A stretch of DNA of 32,490 nt from an uncultured Paraglaciecola sp. (lineage in GTDB: Bacteria; Pseudomonadota; Gammaproteobacteria; Enterobacterales; Alteromonadaceae), in the NCBI GenBank assembly GCA_947498355.1, contig CANMKA010000039.1, positions 1 to 32,490 on the forward strand, read 5' to 3'. Positions 5,537 through 13,296 of this stretch are shown in pieces (positions within the stretch are counted from its first letter, which is position 1; the number at the start of each line of letters is the position of its first letter). The translations under genes and the position numbers were made by a program. The notes under the pieces are model-generated. The model had not been told where the DNA came from. It ran no database searches and was given only the letters and a program-made list of their open reading frames with translations.

Positions 5537-6502
5537 ATGAAGAAATCACCTTTTTTGACCTATATCGCAGAATTCATGTATCAAAGGCACTACGCTAAAA
5601 AAACGATTGAAAATTATATTCACTGGATTTATCGCTATATATGTTTTCATCAAAAGCGCCACCCAGCACAAATGGGGGATAATGAAGTGGAGCAGTTTCT
5701 AAACCATTTAGTCATTAAATTGGATTCGGCGCCAAGCACTCAAGCTAGCGCTCTCAACGCATTGGTCTTCTTATATAAAGATATTGTGGGTAAGCCACTC
5801 AATATAAAACTTAATTTTGTAAAAAGTAGTCGCCAGCCAAAATTGCCAGTGGTGTTGACCATTGAAGAAGTGAAAACACTGTTAGCCTATATCAACGCTA
5901 AAAATAAACTACTGGTATCATTACTTTATGGCAGCGGATTAAGGTTAATGGAAGCGGTTCGTTTAAGAGTTAAAGACATTGACTTTGAATTTTCATGTTT
6001 AAAAATTTGGCATGGAAAAGGCGGAAAAAATCGTGTAGTAACGCTAGCACCAGAGCTTCATCAAGCACTTAGAAGCCAGATAGTTTTGGTCGAGCAATAT
6101 TTACATTCAGACATCGCTCATCCTGAGTATGCTGGGGTTTATCTGCCAAATAGACTACGCATAAAATATCAAGGAGCCAGTCGCACACTGCCTTGGCAAT
6201 ATGTATTTCCATCGGTCCGATTATCAGTTGATCCAGAAAGCAAACTTATACGCAAACATCATTGTGACGAAACAAGCATTCAAAGAAACGTACGCAATGC
6301 CGCAATGAAAGCCAGAATTAAAAAACACGTCACGCCCCACACTCTACGACACTCGTTTGCTACCCACTTACTCCAATCTGGTGCAGATATCCGCACAGTA
6401 CAAGCTCAACTGGGTCACGCAGATTTACGCACAACACAGATTTATACCCACATATTGCAACAGGGCGGAAATTCAGTGGTCAGTCCACTATCGCGTTTAT
6501 AA
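5537..6502 (+). CDS. intI: Integron integrase (IntI-type tyrosine recombinase)
   Basis: 321 residues, the usual length for IntI of marine gammaproteobacteria. An N-terminal SAM-like core-binding domain (about 5-90) precedes the catalytic domain. Catalytic residues are visible: Arg136 in GSGLRLMEAVRL, His268 and Arg271 in HTLRHSFATHLL, His294 in QLGHADLRTT and Tyr303 in IYTH. The IntI-specific insertion that separates these enzymes from XerC/D is present at about 195-226 (HPEYAGVYLPNRLR...LPWQYVFPS). The protein recombines folded single-stranded attC with double-stranded attI. The gene is intact, divergent from its cassettes and preceded by a LexA box. There is no good Shine-Dalgarno before the ATG, so expression may be low. 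Confidence 0.96.
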   Translation: MKKSPFLTYIAEFMYQRHYAKKTIENYIHWIYRYICFHQKRHPAQMGDNEVEQFLNHLVIKLDSAPSTQASALNALVFLYKDIVGKPLNIKLNFVKSSRQPKLPVVLTIEEVKTLLAYINAKNKLLVSLLYGSGLRLMEAVRLRVKDIDFEFSCLKIWHGKGGKNRVVTLAPELHQALRSQIVLVEQYLHSDIAHPEYAGVYLPNRLRIKYQGASRTLPWQYVFPSVRLSVDPESKLIRKHHCDETSIQRNVRNAAMKARIKKHVTPHTLRHSFATHLLQSGADIRTVQAQLGHADLRTTQIYTHILQQGGNSVVSPLSRL

Positions 6503-7201
6503 AAAACCAACCGCAATGACATAAGTAACTGGTCATATTAACCGTGACTTAGGTCAATCAACTAACTAGTGGCTGTCGATCTTTGGTGTATGAACCTTGT
6601 TAAACACTTAAAGCGTAAGCGTTTTTTAATCGCAACGCTGGTTTAAAGGCTTAGTCCATTTCGTGTGAGTAATGGTATTACATAGACAGCCATAGTTATA
6701 AGCTACGCCTAGTTAACATTTGAATCAAGGTAGCTTGATAAAAGTTAACTTTGCGTTTGCGTCTGTCTGGCTAAAAAGTCAGTTTTGCCTCAAGCTTTAA
6801 GGCTTTTTATGGTCTTTTGATGAATACTGGGCAGCTTGAGTGAACTCAAGGTATTTGTGGTGTAATGACTAGTTTACTTTATGGTAGTGGCCTCCCTTCC
6901 AATACTTGAGGTTTGCCGAGCCTGTATCAACCCGCTTTATCTTGAGTTGCTACGAAAGGTAAGTTAACTGCTTTACGAGATTAGATTCCAGATCAAAAGA
7001 CCTCTGGAATGACGAGATTTATGGTAGTTAGCCGTTCGCTGCTGGAATGACGAGCAGGTGGGTCCTTTGTTATTTAGCATAAAAAAAACTCGTCTTTTAC
7101 CTAATAGCAAGAAAATCCATTAGTGGGGTTGGCTGTACATTTGGTTGCGGCTTGCAGCGTGGTACACTGCTATGAGTCTTATCTGTTAAAGGGTTTCCAA
7201 C
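6503..7201. other. Gene-free stretch between intI and the NADAR gene
   Basis: About 700 bp with no ORF I can support on either strand; the longest ATG-initiated plus-strand reading I traced is 18 codons near 6591. It contains an inverted AGCGTAAGCG / CGCAACGCT region near 6612-6640 and, from 6985, one copy of the TTCCAGA...TCTGGAA palindromic repeat. The part from about 6780 to 6960 could be the decayed end of a mobile element, but I recognise no terminal repeats or transposase remnant. Confidence 0.5.
6985..7057. repeat. Palindromic intergenic repeat, copy 1
   Basis: ATTCCAGA (6985-6992) and TCTGGAAT (7003-7010) are inverted arms around TCAAAAGACC. GACGAG follows, then ATTTATGGTAGTTAGCCG and a second CTGGAATGACGAG half-copy (7042-7054). 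The same unit recurs at 7904 and 8138, so it is a dispersed family and not a chance hairpin. Confidence 0.8.
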
Positions 7202-7672
7202 TTGTTTCAACTCGGCTCAAAAATTGAAAACGCGGTAAAAATATCTCGGTCCGATCTGCAATCGCCGCTTTCTAGCTGTTCTGAGCATCCGATTGTACTG
7301 GAAAACCAAAATTGGGCGACATGCGAACATTATGTACAGACTAAATGCCTTCGCTCTGATACTCATATCCAAATCATAGATAAACTACTTACGGGTGCCG
7401 AGGTCATAAAATATGCCAAGCCTTGGTATCGATTTAAAATTAAAAACTATCAAACTCACGGACCTATTTTTATGACGAGGGCGTTGTACACCAAGGTGCA
7501 AATGTACGATGAAGTCAAACAAGCCTTACTCGCAACTGAAGATAAACTGATTGTCGAGACCTCTCAGTACGATTATTTTTGGGGTATTGGTCGTGACTTG
7601 CGAGGACACAATCATCTTGGCAAAGCCTGGATGAATATTCGCGATAAACTGAATCAATCTGGCGCTTGTTAG
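7202..7672 (+). CDS. NADAR-family protein (YbiA-like, DUF1768)
   Basis: 156 residues starting at TTG, with AAAGGG about ten bases upstream. The family pattern is clear: an N-terminal KISRSDLQSPLSS segment, the ATCEHYVQTKC block (ATVEHYYQ-like, Glu at about 42), a central helical region, and the C-terminal TSQYDYFWGIGRDLRGHNHLGKAWMNIR signature. NADAR proteins act on ADP-ribose-linked substrates. E. coli YbiA acts in riboflavin-related N-glycoside metabolism, and other members remove ADP-ribose from guanine in DNA and antagonise DarT-type toxins. No DarT gene is visible nearby, so the substrate is open. The gene stands alone between the integron and a repeat block. Confidence 0.85.
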   Translation: MFQLGSKIENAVKISRSDLQSPLSSCSEHPIVLENQNWATCEHYVQTKCLRSDTHIQIIDKLLTGAEVIKYAKPWYRFKIKNYQTHGPIFMTRALYTKVQMYDEVKQALLATEDKLIVETSQYDYFWGIGRDLRGHNHLGKAWMNIRDKLNQSGAC

Positions 7673-7903
7673 TGACATACAGCGACACACACCATGCCAC
7701 TATTGTTTCTACTCCATCTATTCGTTAGGAATGACAAGAAGGGAATTATTTGTCCCTGCTCGCCCCTATTTACTATCTCCTAGCTACTTTCTCCTGCTTT
7801 CCTCTGTGAACTCTGTGTCCTCTGTGGTTCGATATCTTAGCTTTTGCTCTTTTGTCTTTGCTTTTCCTAGCCACTATCTCCTATCTACTGCGCTTGACAT
7901 TGG

Positions 7904-7929
7904 ATTCCAGATCAAGAGATCTCTGGAAT
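7904..7929. repeat. Palindromic intergenic repeat, copy 2
   Basis: ATTCCAGA and TCTGGAAT arms surround TCAAGAGATC. It is followed by the same TTATGGTAATTAGGCGTTCGC tail and second GGAATGACGAG half-copy as copy 1, showing common descent. Confidence 0.8.
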
Positions 7930-8137
7930 GACGGGTTTTATGGTAATTAGGCGTTCGCTGCTGGAATGACGAGAAGGGACTTATTTGTCCCTGCTCGCCC
8001 TATTTACTATCCCCTAGCTACTTTCTCCTGCTTTCCTCTGTGCGCTCCGTGTCCTCTGTGGTTCGATATCTTAGCTTTTGCTCTTTTGTCTTTGCTTTTC
8101 CTAGCCACTATCTCCTATCTACTGCGCTTGACATTGG

Positions 8138-8163
8138 ATTCCAGATCAAAAGATCTCTGGAAT
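8138..8163. repeat. Palindromic intergenic repeat, copy 3
   Basis: ATTCCAGA and TCTGGAAT arms surround TCAAAAGATC. It joins directly to GACGAGAAGGGAC of the third tandem unit without the tail seen in copies 1 and 2. Confidence 0.8.
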
Positions 8164-8315
8164 GACGAGAAGGGACTTATTTGTCCCTGCTCTCCCCTAT
8201 CTCCTAGCTACTTTCTCCTGCTTTCCTCTGTGAACTCTGTGTCCTCTGTGGTTCGGTATCTTAGCTTTTGCTCTTTCTTGTCGCTATTTACTCGCTACTA
8301 GTTACTGCTTTGAAC

Positions 8316-9563
8316 CTAGAGCGCTCTTATCACTAAATACTGGCATGCGTTACCCGCATTATTCGTTATGCGCAATCGCTGTCCACTAATACTATTGGTA
8401 GCTTCGTAATTATCGGGAACGTTTAAAGTACCTTGACCATCTTCTGATGAAACTAAGCCTCTAAAATCACACTCTTGGAAGTTCGAATCCCAAACCGCTA
8501 CTTTTCGGTTAGTAAGGACCTTATCAAAAATCAAACAGTTACCCTGAGCTAGGTCTATTTCGTGTTTAATTCTCACGGCTATATTTTGACAACTGGTATT
8601 AATTTGGGTGTCGCTGTCTATTGGGGTGTCGTCTATTGGAGCCTCACCATTGGGCGAGTCATCTACTGGCGTTTCATCACTCGGATTTTGAGGTGCAGTA
8701 TCTGTGTCGCCGGGGAAATCTGTCATCCCCATCCTTGTTGTCGACACGATAAAATCATCGAAGGTGGCATACACATCGGCCTTAGGCTGCCATTGAATTT
8801 CGGGAGCACTTGAGCCACCAAAAAACGTCGAGAAATATAAATAGTTGATCCTTGTATTGTTTTGCCCTTCGTCTCTAACCCCTGCCCCATCGGTATCTTC
8901 AGCGACTAACTGCCCATCTAACCAACCTCTCAATATGCCATCTTTAACGCCTGGCGTATTCAGTTTTTGATAAAGTTCGATATGATGCCACTGCCCTGCT
9001 TGTAGCCGAGCATGTTCGCCAAAGTCATCCCAAAATATGCGAGTGGGCTCTTTACCTTGCGCATTGGGTAAGGTGTAACCATGAACATAAAATTCTAATT
9101 TACCTTCTTCCCGCCACATCAGTCGAGTCGTAAAATTATTATCACCTCTAGGAAACTCCGTTCCTCCTGCTAGTCCCGGTAACTTGCCTCCTTTAACAAA
9201 ATCGAAATCTGCATCCACTTTCACCCAATAAGATAAGTACATTTCGTCTTTACTAGTACGCAGATCAGTTTCCCACGTAGCACCGCTGGGCGAAGACTGA
9301 TTTCCAAAGGCTGGATACTTGATCCGCAAGCCATTGCCAGATTGGGCATCCGAGACTACCTCTACCCTGCCCTCGTCTGGGCCTTTAGCATAGCGGCTTC
9401 GCCAGTTGGTTTTAATTTGATCATCTGACACTAAGCCTAGGGGCAGGCCATCGTTGCCATTAGCATAAATGATTTCTGAATAAGCCTCGCCAATCACTAA
9501 GCTTGAACTTAATGCGACGGCAATACCTAAACGGAGAGACGTTTTAGTTATAATTTTTAACAT
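8316..9563 (-). CDS. Secreted polysaccharide lyase, PL14-like, with an extra C-terminal domain
   Basis: 415 residues from ATG at 9563, chosen for AAGGG seven bases upstream and because a signal peptide then starts at once (MLKIITKTSLRLGIAV...EAYSE). The catalytic region at about 30-280 has the SYWVKVDADFDFVKGGKLPGLAGG block typical of family 14 polysaccharide lyases, whose known members cleave alginate or glucuronate-containing glycans. A linker rich in Asp, Pro and Thr (about 282-322) leads to a domain of about 90 residues with four cysteines, which could bind carbohydrate or the cell surface. The frame is open to 9596. No other alginate genes are nearby, so the substrate is inferred only from the family. 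Confidence 0.75.
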   Translation of the reverse strand: MLKIITKTSLRLGIAVALSSSLVIGEAYSEIIYANGNDGLPLGLVSDDQIKTNWRSRYAKGPDEGRVEVVSDAQSGNGLRIKYPAFGNQSSPSGATWETDLRTSKDEMYLSYWVKVDADFDFVKGGKLPGLAGGTEFPRGDNNFTTRLMWREEGKLEFYVHGYTLPNAQGKEPTRIFWDDFGEHARLQAGQWHHIELYQKLNTPGVKDGILRGWLDGQLVAEDTDGAGVRDEGQNNTRINYLYFSTFFGGSSAPEIQWQPKADVYATFDDFIVSTTRMGMTDFPGDTDTAPQNPSDETPVDDSPNGEAPIDDTPIDSDTQINTSCQNIAVRIKHEIDLAQGNCLIFDKVLTNRKVAVWDSNFQECDFRGLVSSEDGQGTLNVPDNYEATNSISGQRLRITNNAGNACQYLVIRAL

Positions 9564-9736
9564 GTGAATACCCTTAATAGTGTGCTTACCTAACACCTCA
9601 GCACATCACTAAAGGCATGGGTAAGTCGATATATTTTAGGTTAATTAAACTCTCACGTCAGGTGTGTATTTTTGCGACACTTTTTATCCATAGTTAAATC
9701 CACAGGTAAGGTTAGTTACGCCCTACCTAATCAGGG

Positions 9737-10795
9737 TTAAACCAGTGTTAAATGAACTGTGACTTCCTCGCGATTATGGTACAAATGCTTAGCTTGCAGG
9801 CTATACGCTTGCTGGCCTAGGGTCTTGTCGATAATCTCTAGGGCACCCAAAACCGATTCGTAGCGTTTTTTCATCGGTAATTTAAGGTTGAACATGGCTT
9901 CTTTACATTGGCCTGATCCCACCCAAGTTGCCATGAGTTTGGCAACGCGTTGAGGCTGCTCAATCATGTCGCATACTAGCCAATAAACATTGTTCTTTTT
10001 TGGGGTGAATTTAAAGCCATCTTCTGGGCAATAAGTTACTTGCCCTGTTTCCATTAGCCCTTCATCCATGCTGCCATTATCAACAGCTTGAACAAACATC
10101 CCACGATTAACCAGTTGATATGTCCAACCACCAGGGCACGCTCCCAAATCAACGGCGTGCAGCCCGCCTCGTAGGCGTGTGCTGTGTTCCTCTTTTGGAA
10201 TAAAGGTTTGAAAGGCTTCGTCCAACTTGAGGGTTGAACGACTCGGTGCCGCTTGGGGAAATTTAAGCCGTAAAATACCTAGAGGCAAAGACGAATTATT
10301 GTTGCTAAACGAATACCCTACATAGGCATGGCTATTTTGGGTAAAAAACACATGTAAAACGGGTTTAGTTTCATTCTCTTTTTTAGTTAGCTTATTTGAC
10401 TTACGCAGCGCTTGGCGCAGTGGAACACTGATTTTTCGACAAAACTTAGACAACTCGCGACCATCTGTGGTGTCTGGGTACTCTACGCGTAAATCACCGC
10501 AAAGTGGAAAGTCTGCACAAGCCGCTAAGATTGGGCTGACTCTATCATCGGGCGACATATTTTCTAACACCTGCAAGCAGGCAAATTGCTGGCGTGCAAA
10601 TACCAATTCAGAAAACGGTAATTTTTTAGCAAGCAGCTCAGCATGCTCATCTTGGTAGGTATTGAACAACACAAAACCCGTATTCGATTTTGCCTGAGGA
10701 TAACCAAATATTTCTAACTGACTGGCTTTATCTTGTAACTCGTTTGCTAAATCATTTTCGAAGCCAGCACGGCAATAGGTCAGTAAACCTGCCAT
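9737..10795 (-). CDS. rlmM: 23S rRNA 2'-O-ribose C2498 methyltransferase
   Basis: 352 residues (E. coli RlmM is 366). An N-terminal region (MAGLLTYCRAGFENDLANEL...) resembling a THUMP domain precedes a Rossmann methyltransferase. The SAM-binding motif is HAVDLGACPGGWTYQLVNRG, followed by the acidic VQAVDNG, and MFNLKLPMKKR supplies a catalytic-type lysine. The start is the ATG that overlaps the ygdD stop as TAATG. The frame stays open 30 codons further inside ygdD, but those residues are a shadow. The pairing with ygdD and gcvA matches enterobacterial gene order and implies co-transcription. Confidence 0.95.
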   Translation of the reverse strand: MAGLLTYCRAGFENDLANELQDKASQLEIFGYPQAKSNTGFVLFNTYQDEHAELLAKKLPFSELVFARQQFACLQVLENMSPDDRVSPILAACADFPLCGDLRVEYPDTTDGRELSKFCRKISVPLRQALRKSNKLTKKENETKPVLHVFFTQNSHAYVGYSFSNNNSSLPLGILRLKFPQAAPSRSTLKLDEAFQTFIPKEEHSTRLRGGLHAVDLGACPGGWTYQLVNRGMFVQAVDNGSMDEGLMETGQVTYCPEDGFKFTPKKNNVYWLVCDMIEQPQRVAKLMATWVGSGQCKEAMFNLKLPMKKRYESVLGALEIIDKTLGQQAYSLQAKHLYHNREEVTVHLTLV

Positions 10796-11166
10796 TAATT
10801 CATTTCCTTTAACGCGAAGATTGCGAGCAACCCCCAACCAACAATAAAACATAAGCCCCCGAGAGGCGTAATTGGCCCAAGCCAAGGGCTTTGGGTCAAC
10901 GCCAGCCCATATAGGCTACCGCTAAATAAAGCGATGCCCATGATAAAGGCTGCGGCGCAGTATACTAGATAGTTACTTGGCATAAGTCGAAATAAAATCA
11001 CAACAAGCAACAGTGCCAAACTGTGGTAGATTTGATATTGCACTCCGGTTTGAAAAGTTTGCAGCAAACTTTCGGACAAGCGCCCTTTTAAACCATGGGC
11101 CGCAAATGCCCCTAAGACGATCCCAAACATCCCACTCAATGCTGCAAACAGTAAAATAAATTTCAT
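10795..11166 (-). CDS. ygdD: DUF423 inner-membrane protein (YgdD family)
   Basis: 123 residues with four hydrophobic segments. The family pattern is visible: an N-terminal LFAALSGMFGIVLGAFAAHGLKGRLS, then FQTGVQYQIYHSLALLLV, and the terminal PLGGLCFIVGWGLLAIFALK. GAGGAATAGG precedes the ATG. Its stop overlaps the rlmM start by one base. The biochemical role of the family is not established; the conserved neighbour relation to rlmM and gcvA is the main clue. Confidence 0.93.
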   Translation of the reverse strand: MKFILLFAALSGMFGIVLGAFAAHGLKGRLSESLLQTFQTGVQYQIYHSLALLLVVILFRLMPSNYLVYCAAAFIMGIALFSGSLYGLALTQSPWLGPITPLGGLCFIVGWGLLAIFALKEMN

Positions 11167-11204
11167 CCTATTCCTCTTGGCAAATTAGTCTAGCCTACAC
11201 GGGC

Positions 11205-11828
11205 CTATGCTATTTGATTGTTAATAAACGCCACACTGTGCTGAGCTGCTTGCAATATATGCTGTTGTTGGGAATAACCAGATTTTACCCTTGGTTTGAA
11301 GCTATGATCACCGTCGGCTAAATATTCAAGTTGCACAGGTTTAGGCAAAGCATATTGGGCAATTTCTGCCGGTGTACCAAAGGTGTCCCGCTCTCCTTGC
11401 AAAATCAACAGTGGCTTAGCTAAAGTGAGCAAGTGCTCGGTACGGCACTTTTCGGGCTTTTTGGGTGGATGAAATGGATACCCCATACAAATTCCTGCCA
11501 GCGCCGAAGAGTTGTCTAAAATCATACTCGCGACACGTCCCCCCATAGATTTTCCGCCAATAAAAAGTGGCTCGGGGTACGCTACCTGCTCGATGACTTG
11601 CTGATAATAATCCATCAGCTTAGGAACACGCTCGGGGGGGCGACGAGTATGAGTGTGTTCTGCAATTTGCATATAACAAAAATTGAATCGGATAACTCGC
11701 ACCCCCAGCTTGGCTATAGCAAGTGCCATGCTTTGCATAAACTCGCTGTTTTGCCCCGCTCCTGCTCCGTGAGCAAAAATCAGATTGGCAATTGGCTTGT
11801 CGGGTTGATTAACTAAAGTCTTGATCAT
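11205..11828 (-). CDS. Alpha/beta hydrolase of the KANL2-like bacterial family
   Basis: 207 residues, a compact alpha/beta hydrolase without a cap domain. The oxyanion strand is IFAHGAGAGQNS (about 17-28), the nucleophile elbow GGKSMGG with Ser94, the acid Asp148 in QGERDTFG and the base His175 in DGDHSF. The triad is complete. Cytoplasmic members of this family are largely uncharacterised and the substrate is unknown. The start overlaps the end of gcvA by 20 bp, so translation is probably coupled, and ygdD follows 38 bp after its stop. Confidence 0.88.
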   Translation of the reverse strand: MIKTLVNQPDKPIANLIFAHGAGAGQNSEFMQSMALAIAKLGVRVIRFNFCYMQIAEHTHTRRPPERVPKLMDYYQQVIEQVAYPEPLFIGGKSMGGRVASMILDNSSALAGICMGYPFHPPKKPEKCRTEHLLTLAKPLLILQGERDTFGTPAEIAQYALPKPVQLEYLADGDHSFKPRVKSGYSQQQHILQAAQHSVAFINNQIA

Positions 11829-12717
11829 CTTGCTCTGCCTGTACTTGTGATATCAACCACGCCCTAAATGCAGCTATTTTACCTAAATCGGCTTGAGACT
11901 GGTGACACACTAAATAATACGCGTCTTGTGTAACGAGTTTTTCTTCGAATGGACAGATCAGTCTGCCAGCTTGTATTTCGGCTCTGGCTAACACACTGTG
12001 CCCCAACGCAATCCCTTGACCTAAGGTCGCGGCTTGCTGAACCAACGTGGAATGACTAAAAATAGGCCCATGGTCAACGTTCACGCCTTTCACATCAAAG
12101 TGCTTAATCCAATCTAACCATGCATCCCGTGAACTATGATGTAAGAGTGTGTGTTCTGCTAGATCATCTAGGGTGTTTAGGGGCTTATCGCCCTGAAACA
12201 AAATAGGCGAACACACAGGAGTTAAATACTCAGTATGGAGCTTATCTGCTTTGACCCCTTCCCAATGACCACGACCAAAATAAATCGCCACGTCTACATC
12301 GTCGGTTAAAAACCCTTCATTTTTATCGACCGCTTGGATCCTCACATCTATATCTGGATGCATAGCACTAAATTGGTTCAACCTTGGCACTAACCACTGA
12401 ATGGCAAAACTGGTTTGTAATGCAACGGTAATCGCCCCTGTATCCCCTTTGGCTAATAATCGCTCGGTAGCATCACTCAAGGACTGAAAAATGTCTTTCA
12501 GTGCCAGATAGTAAACTTGCCCTTCTTCGGTTAAAAATAGCGCACGACGCTTGCGCACAAATAACTTCATCGATAAAAAGTCTTCAAGGGACTTAATTTG
12601 ATGGCTCACCGCAGCTTGCGTAACAAATAGCTCTTCGGCTGCACGGGTAAAGCTTAGGTGCCGCGCTGCGGCCTCGAAGGCTTTGAGTGCATTTAAGGGA
12701 GGAAGTCGACGTATCAT
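11809..12717 (-). CDS. gcvA: Glycine cleavage system regulator GcvA (LysR family)
   Basis: 302 residues, close to E. coli GcvA (305) and strongly alike throughout: LPPLNALKAFEAAARHLSFTRAAEEL, then FVTQAAVSHQIKSLEDFL for the N-terminal winged helix, and SFAIQWLVPRLNQFSA, DIDVRIQAVDK, DDVDVAIYFGRGHW in the effector domain. GcvA activates the glycine cleavage operon when glycine is present and represses it otherwise. The downstream order hydrolase-ygdD-rlmM resembles the enterobacterial gcvA-ygdD-rlmM arrangement. No gcvTHP genes lie in the window. Confidence 0.93.
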   Translation of the reverse strand: MIRRLPPLNALKAFEAAARHLSFTRAAEELFVTQAAVSHQIKSLEDFLSMKLFVRKRRALFLTEEGQVYYLALKDIFQSLSDATERLLAKGDTGAITVALQTSFAIQWLVPRLNQFSAMHPDIDVRIQAVDKNEGFLTDDVDVAIYFGRGHWEGVKADKLHTEYLTPVCSPILFQGDKPLNTLDDLAEHTLLHHSSRDAWLDWIKHFDVKGVNVDHGPIFSHSTLVQQAATLGQGIALGHSVLARAEIQAGRLICPFEEKLVTQDAYYLVCHQSQADLGKIAAFRAWLISQVQAEQDDQDFS

Positions 12718-12934
12718 TGAATACTCAATTTTGATTTAAGCCCACAGCTAAAATACATTAGTTTTTCTAATGGATAACCATAAAATAAGTCATTTTATTT
12801 AGTCGGTCACCTTAAGTAGTATTACATCAAGCAAAAAAATACTTGTTGAAAAACAAGAATTAAAATAAAGATGAACATTTCATGTTTATCTTGAAAGACA
12901 AAAACGTAACATTACTAAACTTAAGGTTAACAAA

Positions 12935-13246
12935 ATGAAAACATTATTTACTAAATCGACATATCTTGCAATTATTAGCGCTGCTGTTTTAATTACTGGA
13001 ACAGCCAATGCCAAAATCGACAACGCCAAAAATTCTGAGCAAAAAATTGAAAACACATTTGGTTTCGATGTAGTTGCAGAAATCAGTGGTTTTATTAAAA
13101 GCACAATGGGTGACTCACCTAAGCCATCAGTTAGAGCTAAGGTTCAGCGCCAATTAGCATCAGACTCAGTTAAATTAAGAACCAGCCAAATGGCTAATTC
13201 TTTTAACAAAGACTTACCAAAAGTGAAGGTGGCAGTCCAAAAATAA
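12935..13246 (+). CDS. Small secreted protein of unknown function
   Basis: 103 residues with a textbook signal peptide (MKTLFTKSTYLAIISAAVLITGTANA, cleavage before KIDN). The mature chain of about 77 residues is hydrophilic and lysine-rich, with no cysteines and probable helices in VVAEISGFIKSTMG and VRAKVQRQLASDSVKLRTSQM. AAGG precedes the ATG at good distance. It stands alone, divergent from gcvA and convergent with kdsA. I recognise no family; the signal peptide and codon usage argue for a real gene. Confidence 0.75.
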   Translation: MKTLFTKSTYLAIISAAVLITGTANAKIDNAKNSEQKIENTFGFDVVAEISGFIKSTMGDSPKPSVRAKVQRQLASDSVKLRTSQMANSFNKDLPKVKVAVQK

Positions 13247-13296
13247 GCCCCCTTACTTTTTGCTTAACCTAGTAACAAACCTTTAGTAAGACACAA

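Larger units (their letters stand above)
1..6502. mobile_element. Chromosomal integron: integrase, attI and proximal cassette array
   Basis: An IntI-type integrase on the plus strand lies beside a run of minus-strand cassettes, the standard divergent integron layout. Seven attC sites and one attI core split the array into cassettes (plus coordinates): 4968-5312, 4545-4967, 4049-4544, 2161-4048, 1596-2160, 998-1595 and 72-997, plus a partial one left of 72. In every complete cassette the opening six bases (for example TTAGGT, TTATAT, TTAGGC, TTAGCA) are the reverse complement of the R'' core of its own attC, as expected for cassettes inserted as circles. The genes have leaders too short for promoters of their own, so they probably depend on Pc or on read-through. 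The array may continue beyond position 1. Confidence 0.93.
7728..8300. repeat. Three tandem copies of a 196-235 bp intergenic repeat
   Basis: Copies begin at GGAATGAC (7728, 7963 and 8159). Each runs through a GGGAC-TTATTT-GTCCC hairpin (degenerate in copy 1), a CTCCTAGCTACTTTCTCC segment, a short-period CTCTGTG run and TTAGCTTTTGCTCTTT. Copies 1 and 2 end with the TTCCAGA...TCTGGAA palindrome; copy 3 is cut short at about 8298. Copy 1 is about 39 bp longer because it keeps an extra TTATGGTAATTAGGCG tail. Read on the minus strand the run is AACCACAGAGGACACAGAG, a motif I know as recurrent between genes in unrelated bacteria. Translations of the region are repeat artefacts, not genes. Confidence 0.9.

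Noticed and set aside
1..6502. CRISPR array reading of the repeated attC sites
   Set aside because: The repeats are long, imperfect, hairpin-forming and separated by whole genes, with RYYYAAC/GTTRRRY ends and an adjacent integrase, so they are attC sites and not CRISPR repeats.
7731..8301. Two plus-strand ORFs of 66 and 111 codons
   Set aside because: They are translations of the tandem intergenic repeat: the same peptide text recurs (FVPARP..., SPSYFLLLSSVNSVSSVVRYLSF) because the DNA repeats, and there is no ribosome-binding site or domain.
10465..10660. Plus-strand ORF inside rlmM
   Set aside because: It is wholly inside a well-recognised gene on the other strand and has no features of its own; the same applies to the short ORFs opposite carB, carA, dapB, ybeZ, ybeY and ybeX.
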